A program made the position numbers and the translations under genes. A stretch of DNA of 25,899 nucleotides. Source: JAAXTT01 sp964530215 (GTDB lineage: Bacteria; Bacillota; Desulfotomaculia; Desulfotomaculales; Desulfocucumaceae). Under the pieces are notes generated by a model. The model made no database searches, was not told the DNA's origin, and saw nothing but the letters and a program-made list of their open reading frames with translations. Shown piece by piece: positions 7,903 to 14,291 of this stretch; the stretch's first letter is position 1, and each line of letters starts with the position of its first letter. The stretch covers positions 1 through 25,899 of the forward strand of contig CAZHAJ010000011.1 of NCBI GenBank assembly GCA_964530215.1, read 5' to 3'.

Positions 7903-8922
7903 ATGCAAAGGTTATCCGGCAGAGTTAATGACATCAAAGCCCGAGCTAAAAATAAGAAAGCAATACGCCCTGTATGGTTATTATCAGGTTTCGCCATAAT
8001 GGTTTTGGTGACAGGCATGGTTTTAGGTTTTACCTTTTCAAAAAAAACAGTCTTTATTACCAAGCAAGACGGGCAGCAAATGGAGTTGAGCACCAACAGT
8101 AAAAATATTGAAGAACTGTTGGTGGAGTGTGACATTGTTTTAGGCCCGGAGCATGTTGTTATTCCTGATATAACCACGCCCATAGAAGAAGGAATGTTGG
8201 TGGAAATTAGAAAACAGCATAACATAAGCTTGATTGCAGACAGCAAAAAGCAGGAATTTGTTTCCACCGCAAGAACGGTTAAAGAGGTTTTGCAAGAACA
8301 GCAGATCCGGTTAGACGATGATGATATTGTTAAGCCGGAATTAGAGCAAAAGATTACAAAAGATTCTGAAATAAGGGTTATCAGGGTAGAAACAAGGACG
8401 GAAGAAAAAACAGTTCAAATTCCATACAGTACTGAGTCAGTAAAAAAGTATGATCTGCCTGGAGGAATTACAAAGACTGTAACCCGGGGGATTAACGGAG
8501 AAGAGCTTCAAAAGTGGACGGTTGTATATCATGATGGCAAAGAAGCCAGCCGGCAGTTGCTGGAAAAGCGCACAGTATTGGAGCCTAAGAATGCTGTTGT
8601 CCATGTAGGAATGGGGCAGAGGACAGTATCCAGAGGCGGTGAAACCTTCAGGTACAGACGAGCTTTGGATGTTAAAGCTTCTGCATATACTTATACCGGC
8701 AATAACACTGCCAGCGGAGTGCCGCCGTCTTATGGTGTTGTGGCAGTGGATCCTAGGGTGATTCCTCTGGGAACCAGGCTGTATATTGAGGGATACGGTT
8801 ATGCTACTGCTCTGGACACTGGTGGTGCTATACGCGGCAACCGTATAGATGTATTCCTGGAAACCCTGTCTGCTGCCAGAAGCTGGGGAATCAAAAATGT
8901 TAGGATGTATGTGCTGGAATAG
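7903..8922 (+). CDS. yabE: YabE-like cell-wall protein: DUF348 repeats, G5 and 3D domains
   Basis: This 339-residue protein is probably a membrane-anchored peptidoglycan hydrolase of the Rpf/stationary-phase-survival type. A basic N-terminus precedes one membrane segment (about residues 25-47). Two DUF348 repeats follow (about 49-105 and 107-160), then a G5 domain (about 160-245), then the C-terminal 3D domain with KASAYTY, VAVDPRVIPLGTRLYI and ALDTGGAIRGNRIDVF carrying the conserved aspartates. ATG 7903 is some 17 bases from AAGGGGGAAG (7877-7886), rather far; an ATT start at 7891 would be better spaced but is rare. Position between tatD and ksgA matches yabE. Confidence 0.88.
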   Translation: MQRLSGRVNDIKARAKNKKAIRPVWLLSGFAIMVLVTGMVLGFTFSKKTVFITKQDGQQMELSTNSKNIEELLVECDIVLGPEHVVIPDITTPIEEGMLVEIRKQHNISLIADSKKQEFVSTARTVKEVLQEQQIRLDDDDIVKPELEQKITKDSEIRVIRVETRTEEKTVQIPYSTESVKKYDLPGGITKTVTRGINGEELQKWTVVYHDGKEASRQLLEKRTVLEPKNAVVHVGMGQRTVSRGGETFRYRRALDVKASAYTYTGNNTASGVPPSYGVVAVDPRVIPLGTRLYIEGYGYATALDTGGAIRGNRIDVFLETLSAARSWGIKNVRMYVLE

Positions 8923-8952
8923 TTTTTAGTTAGTTTGTTAAGGTCAAAAAAG

Positions 8953-8984
8953 AAATTCTGGGAATTCAGAAGAATCCAGAATTT
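8953..8984 (+). terminator. possible terminator after the YabE-like gene
   Basis: AAATTCTGG (8953-8961) pairs with CCAGAATTT (8976-8984) across a 14-base loop. The T-run after it is poor, so termination may be weak, or the hairpin may protect the 3' end. Confidence 0.35.
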
Positions 8985-8989
8985 TAAGA

Positions 8990-9131
8990 AATGGCTCTCT
9001 GTCAATTGTTGGGGTAGGCCTCACAAATGGAGAGTAAATAGTACCAGCGGTGGTTGACTATGTGGTCAGCCACCGCTTATATATTAAAGAAACTGTGACT
9101 GACATAGAAAAGTTGGTCACAGTTTTTTTTG
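8990..9131 (+). ncRNA. candidate structured RNA ending in a strong terminator
   Basis: In this gene-free stretch (8923-9345) three helices follow each other. CTCTC...GAGAG encloses TTGT-GGGG/CCTC-ACAA at about 8995-9034. AGCGGTGGTTGAC (9046-9058) pairs with GTCAGCCACCGCT (9065-9077), 13 bp with wobbles. AACTGTGAC (9091-9099) pairs with GTCACAGTT (9116-9124), followed by T8, a textbook intrinsic terminator. No ORF with a ribosome site is present. It could be a small RNA or simply a structured 3' UTR. In B. subtilis rnmV occupies this place. Confidence 0.35.
9091..9131 (+). terminator. strong intrinsic terminator upstream of ksgA
   Basis: A 9-bp perfect stem AACTGTGAC/GTCACAGTT, extended by GAC/GTT across one mismatch, is followed by eight consecutive Ts. 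The rest of the gap to ksgA (9132-9345) holds a 9-base direct repeat TAAAATGTC (9219-9227, 9233-9241) and AT-rich promoter-like DNA, nothing else recognised. Confidence 0.8.
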
Positions 9132-9345
9132 TGCATCCTTGCACTTAATTAAGCTGCGGGCGCATCATGCCTGGCCGGTCCGTAAACTTAGCGCTAAAAG
9201 CAGGATAACAACCTTTCGTAAAATGTCCGTCCTAAAATGTCACCTCCCGTAACATATAGTGCATTTAACCCTGTTATTTTATTAAGTTCACCTTATATGA
9301 TAAAATATCTTTATTATTTTATCCTTTATTAAATGGGAGAACCTA

Positions 9346-10218
9346 ATGATTGATTTAGTGTCACCAACAGATGTAAAAAAGTTAATGGATAAACATCGCT
9401 TTAAAATCCGGAAAAGCCTGGGTCAAAATTTTCTTGTCGATGCCAATATTGTAAACAAAATATTGAACTCAGCTGAATTGAATAATGATGATATAGTAGT
9501 TGAAATTGGCCCCGGCTTAGGAGTATTAACTAAGGCAGCAGCGTCTAAAGCAAAGAGAGTTATTGCCCTGGAAATAGACAGAAGGCTTGAGTCTGTATTA
9601 AATGAATCTTTGCAAGGCTTGGATAATGTTGAAGTGGTGTATCAGGATGCAATGTGTGTTGATGTGGATAGCATAGTTGAGCAATGTGGCCATAATAGCG
9701 GCTCTTATAAAGTAATAGCAAATTTACCCTATTACATTACCACACCTTTAATTATGTACTTTCTGGAGACAAAGTTTAAATTTTCATTTATGCTTATTAT
9801 GGTGCAGCATGAAGTGGCCCAGAGGATTTCAGCCTTACCCGGAGGTAAGGAATATGGGGCATTGTCGGTAGCTGTACAGTATTACACGGAACCAAAGTAC
9901 CTGTTTAAGGTTCCGGGTACTGTTTTTATTCCGCGACCAGAAGTAGATTCAGCAGTTATTTGCCTTAAAAAGAGGGATAAGCCGGCTGTGGATGTACCAG
10001 ATGAAGCTCTTTTTTTTAAAGTAGTAAAGGGAGCTTTTGGACAAAGAAGAAAGAACCTTTTAAATGCTCTGGGAGCAGCTTTCAATCTTCCCAAGAATAA
10101 AATGAAAGATTTATTGGAGCGGGCAGGTATAGAGTCCACCCGCAGGGGAGAAACTTTATCACTATTGGAGTTTGCCGCCATATCCAAAGAACTGCATGAA
10201 TATAATTGCAACTGTTAG
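9346..10218 (+). CDS. rsmA: 16S rRNA dimethyladenosine transferase
   Basis: RsmA (KsgA) dimethylates A1518 and A1519 of 16S rRNA late in 30S assembly. The 290-residue product shows KSLGQNFLVD at the N-terminus, the SAM motif VEIGPGLGVLT, the acidic ALEIDRRL strand, the catalytic motif NLPYYITTPLI, and VQHEVAQRI. The C-terminal helical domain FGQRRKNLLNAL follows. ATG 9346 has GGGAGA about 10 bases upstream. It is the ksgA of the conserved yabE-ksgA-yabG order. Confidence 0.95.
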   Translation: MIDLVSPTDVKKLMDKHRFKIRKSLGQNFLVDANIVNKILNSAELNNDDIVVEIGPGLGVLTKAAASKAKRVIALEIDRRLESVLNESLQGLDNVEVVYQDAMCVDVDSIVEQCGHNSGSYKVIANLPYYITTPLIMYFLETKFKFSFMLIMVQHEVAQRISALPGGKEYGALSVAVQYYTEPKYLFKVPGTVFIPRPEVDSAVICLKKRDKPAVDVPDEALFFKVVKGAFGQRRKNLLNALGAAFNLPKNKMKDLLERAGIESTRRGETLSLLEFAAISKELHEYNCNC

Positions 10219-10265
10219 ATTTATTGTATTTGGAAAATTAACTGTACACAAGGTGGTTGGTAACG

Positions 10266-10736
10266 ATGAGCTTCATGAGTCCCACCAAGGGTAAACTGAA
10301 TTTTGAGGAAATGATGGCGGATATATATGATTATATAACCGGTTTACCCACATCATCGTATAAAGTAATTATCGGATCTGATTCTCAGGTAAGAAGTGAA
10401 ATATGTTTTATTACCGCAGTGGTTGTTCATCGGATGGGAAAAGGAGCTCGGTATTATTATAGAAAAAAAATTCAAAGAAAAATAAAAAGTTTGCGCCAAA
10501 AAATATTTTATGAAACATCTTTAAGTCTTGAGTTGGGTGGGATGGTGTCAAACTATCTGGCAGAGAGCGGTTTGGATAACTTAGAGGTTGAAATCCATAT
10601 TGATGTTGGAAAACAGGGAGAAACCAGAGACCTGATAAGAGAGGTAGTGGGAATGGTCACCGGCAGTGGTTTTCAGGCCAGGATCAAGCCGGATGCTTAT
10701 GCGGCTTCCAGCGTGGCAGACAAGCACACTAAATAG
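10266..10736 (+). CDS. YkuK-like protein (DUF458, RNase H-like fold)
   Basis: This 156-residue protein matches the YkuK/DUF458 family, which is assigned an RNase H-like fold; its biochemical role is not established. Family features seen are IIGSDSQV early in the chain (a conserved Asp on a first strand), ITAVVVHRMGKGARYYYRKK, the central EIHIDVGKQGETRDLI, and the end IKPDAYAASSVADKHTK. ATG 10266 is chosen with AAGGTGG 9-15 bases upstream. In B. subtilis ykuK is elsewhere; here it sits between ksgA and the sporulation gene yabG. A role in sporulation is only a guess from context. Confidence 0.8.
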   Translation: MSFMSPTKGKLNFEEMMADIYDYITGLPTSSYKVIIGSDSQVRSEICFITAVVVHRMGKGARYYYRKKIQRKIKSLRQKIFYETSLSLELGGMVSNYLAESGLDNLEVEIHIDVGKQGETRDLIREVVGMVTGSGFQARIKPDAYAASSVADKHTK

Positions 10737-10750
10737 TTGGATATTATTGT

Positions 10751-10779
10751 CACCCCTAATATCCCCTTGCCATAAGATA
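10751..10779 (+). promoter_or_regulatory. sigma-K-type promoter of yabG
   Basis: The -35 element cACc (10751-10754) is followed by exactly 16 bases and CATAAGATA (10771-10779), a full match to the mACm-16-CATAnnnTA consensus of mother-cell sigma-K. B. subtilis yabG is also sigma-K dependent. An inverted repeat GGATATTA/TAATATCC (10739-10746, 10757-10764) overlaps it and could be an operator or the end of the ksgA-ykuK transcript. Confidence 0.7.
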
Positions 10780-10805
10780 AAAAAAAGGAATGGGGGAAGG
10801 GAAGA

Positions 10806-11641
10806 TTGTCTACCGTAAAAGAGGGAGATATTGTTACTAGGCGCTCTTATAACTGTGATATTTTTTTTAAAGTTATTAAAATCATTAAAGACAATCCCGG
10901 CAAGAATCTTGCACGTCTAAAGGGTTTGGATTTAAGACTTGAAGCCACTGCCCTCATTGAAGATTTGGAAAAAGCGGATAACCTGAAGGTGTCAAGATAT
11001 CTTCATGCCTGCCAGCTGAAAAACATGGAGAGGATGAAAGTGGTATTCAGCCGTCGTGAGGATGATATGAGACGATCTTTAGTGAGGGCAATTAAGGATT
11101 ATTCCGATGAGGTTGAAGGGTTTCATCTGCCGGGAACTTTAGTGCATATTGACGGTGATAAAGATTATATGGCGATGTGTATGACCAGCTATAAACAACT
11201 GGGCATAGAATGTAACGGATATCACATAGATGAAGAAAAACAGGCTGAAAAAGTAGTGGGCATCTTGGACAAACATCGTCCCGATATGTTGGTGCTAACC
11301 GGACATGACGGTTTGCTTAAAGGTGCTAAAAAGAAGGACTATAAAGACATTAACAAGTACCATCACTCAAAGCATTTTGTTAACGCCGTTACCGAGGCAA
11401 GAAAGTATGAAAAAAGCAGAGATGATTTAGTTATTTTTGCCGGTGCCTGTCAGTCTCACTACGAGGCTTTGTTGTTCGCCGGGGCAAATTTTGCAAGTTC
11501 TCCTAAGAGAGTGTTGATTCATGCCTATGACCCTGTTTTTGTTATGGAAAAGGTTGCGTATACTTCTATTTATGAGCCCATTGCTTTAAGAGATATTATT
11601 GCCGGAACTATCACAGGTTTTGACGGAATTGGGGGTCTTGA
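10806..11641 (+). CDS. yabG: spore protease YabG, N-terminal 279 codons, interrupted by an element
   Basis: YabG is the mother-cell protease that processes spore coat and germination proteins. TTG 10806 follows GGGGAAGGGAAG. Residues 1-279 match the whole family up to GFDGIGGLE. The likely catalytic pair is visible: H167 in LTGHDG and C215 in FAGACQSHYEA, corresponding to the His and Cys needed by Clostridioides difficile YabG. Beyond codon 279 the frame leaves the family and stays open to 11891, giving an 82-residue tail that runs antisensically to nothing known and overlaps the csp gene out of phase. The genuine tail (TRGKYRLGLPKAIY) is at 14183-14225. Joining at TTGA gives 293 residues, against 290 in B. 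subtilis. As it stands the gene is split; functional YabG requires excision. Confidence 0.93.
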
Positions 11642-11664
11642 GATATATAGGACACAATTCGTTT
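11626..11664 (+). repeat. left attachment site of the yabG element
   Basis: The yabG half ends at TTGA (11638-11641). The element half continues with nine bases from the A of the central GA and then the arm GGACACAATTCGTTT (11650-11664). This arm is the inverse of AAACGGATTGTGTCC at the right end, with 14 of 15 matching. Confidence 0.85.
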
Positions 11665-11740
11665 ACTATTCAATAAGTATAATATTAGTTTTTATGGGTA
11701 TTCTATTTAACAGTATGAAATATCTTGTCAGGAGGGCAAT

Positions 11741-11941
11741 ATGCAGGGAAGGGTTAAATGGTTCAACGCAGGCAAGGGCTACGGCTTTATTGAATCAGAT
11801 GACGGAAATGATGTTTTTGTACATTTTTCGGCTATTAGTGGAGAAGGGTTTAAGTCCCTTGATGAAGGTCAGAAGGTTGAGTTTGATGTAGTGACAGGGA
11901 AAAACGGTCTTCAGGCTGATAATGTGCAGGTAGTGATTTAA
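11741..11941 (+). CDS. cold-shock domain protein (Csp)
   Basis: A 66-residue single OB-fold protein of the CspA family, which binds single-stranded RNA/DNA. RNP1 KGYGFIES and RNP2 VFVHFSAI are intact, and the start MQGRVKWFN is typical. ATG 11741 follows GGAGGG (11731-11736). A TATAAT box at 11678-11683 may be its -10, with no clear -35. The gene is inside the yabG element, overlapping out of phase the false read-through tail of yabG. A strong terminator follows. It may be ordinary cellular Csp picked up as cargo; it would be lost from the mother-cell chromosome on excision. Confidence 0.93.
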   Translation: MQGRVKWFNAGKGYGFIESDDGNDVFVHFSAISGEGFKSLDEGQKVEFDVVTGKNGLQADNVQVVI

Positions 11942-11948
11942 ACAGAAT

Positions 11949-11990
11949 AAAGAGCGGGGTGTCTCTAAATGAGATGCCCCGCTCTTTGTA
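11949..11990 (+). terminator. terminator of csp
   Basis: AGAGCGGGGTGTCTC (11951-11965) pairs with GAGATGCCCCGCTCT (11971-11985), 15 bp with two G-T wobbles and loop TAAAT. It is followed by TTGTATTT and flanked by A/T runs usable in both directions. Confidence 0.85.
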
Positions 11991-12140
11991 TTTATGAGCA
12001 AAATAAAGTAATGGGCATTATTAAATAGATTAAGAGTTGTAAATTTGACTAATTGGAAAATTTAGGATTTGCAGGGGTGTGCTATCATTATCGGTAAATG
12101 GTAAAGCCATATAATGGCAAATATGTATGGGGGTGACAAT

Positions 12141-12395
12141 ATGTTTAAAAAAATATTTTCTGCTGTTGCATTAGCTGCTTTTTTTATTTTGGGTATATAT
12201 GTAGAAAGTCGGTTTAATATAAGCCCATTTATCAGTGCGGTTTCAGGTACCGGAAGACTGGTATTCAATGATTTTTACAGTTTGATAGCCGCTCGGATAC
12301 CCAGTTCTGTTAATACCGCTTTCTTGATAATTGCAATGACTGGTTTTGCCGTTTTAATCTCGGTGAGACATTGGGTTAAATTCAAAAGATTATAA
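12141..12395 (+). CDS. small two-helix membrane protein of unknown function
   Basis: An 84-residue protein that I do not recognise. A lysine-containing start MFKKIFS precedes a hydrophobic helix (about residues 8-23). A polar middle part follows, then a second hydrophobic helix (about 55-74), then the basic end RHWVKFKRL, suggesting both termini inside. ATG 12141 has GGGGGTG 7-13 bases upstream, which supports translation; an in-frame ATG at 12114 lacks a site. A small palindrome GCCATATAATGGC lies at 12107-12119. The gene is cargo of the yabG element, and nothing links it to recombination directly. Confidence 0.6.
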   Translation: MFKKIFSAVALAAFFILGIYVESRFNISPFISAVSGTGRLVFNDFYSLIAARIPSSVNTAFLIIAMTGFAVLISVRHWVKFKRL

Positions 12396-12468
12396 TAAAT
12401 GTTATGTGGCTTGGCTAAAAATCTCACTTCTGCCTGCAATCGTTCTTTTTTTTACCTCGAAAAATATA

Positions 12469-12654
12469 CTATATAGAAGGGTTTTTATATGGGGGATTTT
12501 CCACATCAGGTGAAGTATTGTGGGATTGGTAAGATGATTTTCTGTTCTTTTCAGCATGTCCGCCGGGGAAAATGAACTTTAATAAAGCCTCTTTAATCTG
12601 GGTCTCTACATTTTTGTCTTTGTCGTGACAGGAATAAATTTTTATTACTTTCAT
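12469..12654 (-). CDS. 61-residue protein divergent from the recombinase; candidate directionality factor
   Basis: This short ORF starts with ATG at 12654, preceded on - by AGGAGG at 8-base spacing, an excellent ribosome site that supports real translation. The product is hydrophilic, with MKVIKIYSCHDKDKNVETQI at the start and a proline/asparagine-rich end. I recognise no family. It is divergent from the recombinase (62 bases between start codons) inside the yabG element. Serine recombinases need a small recombination directionality factor to excise; B. subtilis SprB, which does this for spsM, has about this size. The role is inference from size and position only. The 73 bases beyond its stop (12396-12468) hold no clear terminator. 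Confidence 0.55.
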   Translation of the reverse strand: MKVIKIYSCHDKDKNVETQIKEALLKFIFPGGHAEKNRKSSYQSHNTSPDVENPPYKNPSI

Positions 12655-12716
12655 TTTGATTGCCTCCTGATTAATTTTATTCCGATACCTTTAATAAAAT
12701 TACAGGAGGGATATGT

Positions 12717-14228
12717 TTGCTGGTAGCTGTGTATTGCAGGGTTTCAACGGAAGATCAAGCAGATGCAAAAACAATAGAAAACCAGAGGGAATTTGCAGCC
12801 CGATATTGTTCTTTACATAGTTTAAGGGTGTATGAATATTATTTGGATGAAGGCGTTAGCGGCACTATTCCTATGGATAAAAGGCCTGCCGGATCTCGTC
12901 TGCTTGAGGATGCCATAAAAGGTGTATTCAGTGCGGTATGTGTTTATCGCTTGGATCGTCTTGCCAGAACAGCACTGGAAATCCTTAGGACCAACCAAAG
13001 ACTTGAGGAAGCCAATATTGTATTAAAGAGTATGACCGAAAATTTTGATACATCTACTCCCAGCGGCAGGTTTTTTATGACCACTTTAGGGGGTATTGCA
13101 GAGATAGAAAGGGATACAATAGCAGAAAGAATGCGTTTGGGTAAGGAAAGAGCTTTGAGAGACGGCAGGTGGCCGGGAGGGAAACCTCCTTTTGGATATA
13201 CCTTAAGGAATAAAAAAATGATTATTAATTCAGAGGAAGCAGCGGTGGTTAAAAAAATATTTCAACTGCTTAATGACGGAGGGATGACTACAGAGGCTAT
13301 AGCAGATTACTTAAATTGTATCAGTATAACCTCCCCAGGAGAATCTGGGGGAAAGCGAGTCTTATTAAAAAATCGTTGGCACAGGAGCAGGGTGTGGAGG
13401 ATTTTGGCTCAGTCTGCTTACAGGGGTGCATTTCTTTATAATATCAAGGGAGGTGCGGTGGAGATACCATGTCCCGCCCTAATTTCTAATGAGGACTGGA
13501 AACTTGCCCAGAGCATACTTCAAAAAAATTTCTTGAACTCCAAAAGAAATGCGAAGAGAGAGTACCTGCTTAAGGGTCTAATTAAATGTGACTTGTGCGG
13601 TAGAAAATTTTACGGAGATGGATCCGATAAGCAGGGAAGACACAATTATTATCGATGTGGGGGTAATATCTCGTCGAAAAATTCACATTACCGCTGTGGA
13701 ATAAAATCAGTTCGTGCTGACTACCTGGAAGAATTGATATGGAAAGATATTTTTGAATTCGTATTAGCCGCCCCTCATATTAACCGTGGAGCTTTTATTT
13801 GCTCAGAATCAGTTGTGTCCGAAATGAAAAAGATAAAACTGGCCATCAAATCAAAAAAGACACAAAAAAAAAGAGCTATCAACCTTTGCAGACGTCAAAT
13901 AATAAGTGAGGGTGAACTTAAGGAAGAATTGGGACTTATTTTCCGGGAGCTAGAATCCTTAACAAAGCGGATGGTGATTTTAGAGCAGCAAACCGGTATT
14001 TATGAGTCAAGGGATTATATGCATCATGTGCACTACAGACTAACAAGTGCAGGTGCTGCGGAGAAAAGGGACCTTATTAAGGGATTGGTTGAAGGTATTA
14101 CAGTTGGTTCCGATCCTTCAGGAGTTCCCGTGATAACCATTAGGTATTATTATGAAAAAACGGATTGTGTCCCGGCTATTGAAACTCGGGGAAAATACAG
14201 ACTAGGCCTTCCCAAAGCGATTTATTAA
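12717..14228 (+). CDS. large serine site-specific recombinase of the yabG element
   Basis: This 503-residue enzyme should cut and rejoin the element ends. Seen in order: resolvase domain with nucleophile S10 in VYCRVSTEDQ, catalytic arginines around YRLDRLART (77-85), the long E-helix region GRFFMTTLGGIAEIERDTI (117-135), the Recombinase domain from GGKPPFGYTL (155-164), a zinc ribbon C291-x-x-C294 and C314...C327, then a coiled coil (about 365-425). All key parts are intact. TTG 12717 follows ACAGGAGGG. An ATG at 12713 is in another frame. The ORF has no stop of its own within the element: it crosses the attachment site, and E489-Y503 is the displaced tail of yabG, ending at the yabG stop. 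On an excised circle the C-terminus would instead run into the sequence at the left end. Confidence 0.95.
   Translation: MLVAVYCRVSTEDQADAKTIENQREFAARYCSLHSLRVYEYYLDEGVSGTIPMDKRPAGSRLLEDAIKGVFSAVCVYRLDRLARTALEILRTNQRLEEANIVLKSMTENFDTSTPSGRFFMTTLGGIAEIERDTIAERMRLGKERALRDGRWPGGKPPFGYTLRNKKMIINSEEAAVVKKIFQLLNDGGMTTEAIADYLNCISITSPGESGGKRVLLKNRWHRSRVWRILAQSAYRGAFLYNIKGGAVEIPCPALISNEDWKLAQSILQKNFLNSKRNAKREYLLKGLIKCDLCGRKFYGDGSDKQGRHNYYRCGGNISSKNSHYRCGIKSVRADYLEELIWKDIFEFVLAAPHINRGAFICSESVVSEMKKIKLAIKSKKTQKKRAINLCRRQIISEGELKEELGLIFRELESLTKRMVILEQQTGIYESRDYMHHVHYRLTSAGAAEKRDLIKGLVEGITVGSDPSGVPVITIRYYYEKTDCVPAIETRGKYRLGLPKAIY
14158..14196 (+). repeat. right attachment site of the yabG element
   Basis: The element arm AAACGGATTGTGTCC (14158-14172) is followed by nine bases ending in the G of the central GA, inside TTGA (14179-14182), and then the yabG tail. 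Joined to the left end, the arms flank an 18-base centre symmetrically about GA. Confidence 0.85.
14179..14228 (+). other. yabG: displaced 3' end of yabG
   Basis: These 50 bases encode the tail that YabG proteins end with: after the crossover, ETRGKYRLGLPKAIY and TAA. In the present arrangement they are read as the end of the recombinase. Joined to 10806-11637 in phase, they give LETRGKYRLGLPKAIY after GFDGIGG. The codon at the junction is Glu in both partners (GAG left, GAA right), so recombination leaves no scar. Confidence 0.9.
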
Positions 14229-14291
14229 CTTAAGAACCCTTCCTTAGCGTATTGAATAAGATGGAAAGAGGCGCTATGGGAGGTTTTTTTT

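Larger units (their letters stand above)
11640..14180 (+). mobile_element. skin-like intervening element in yabG (2,541 bp)
   Basis: The segment lies between two TTGA sequences (11638-11641 and 14179-14182) that sit in the same codon phase of yabG. Precise deletion of 2,541 bp (847 codons) restores an uninterrupted reading frame. Cargo: a csp gene, a small membrane protein gene, a divergent 61-codon ORF and a large serine recombinase next to the right end. Terminal inverted repeats form an attP-like site on joining. The layout matches elements in sigK (skin) and other sporulation genes that are excised by serine recombinases in the mother cell. Excision here is inferred from sequence, not shown. 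Confidence 0.9.

Noticed and set aside
7761..8267. 168-codon ORF on the - strand
   Set aside because: Antisense to the YabE-like gene and its leader; no ribosome site or recognisable family.
11600..11700. Simple frameshift or sequencing error as cause of the aberrant YabG end
   Set aside because: No other local frame continues the YabG tail; the tail lies 2.5 kb away beside a recombinase with matching terminal repeats.
11642..11891. Read-through C-terminal tail of yabG as genuine protein
   Set aside because: It does not resemble the YabG family, overlaps the intact csp gene in another frame, and the true tail is found at 14183-14225.
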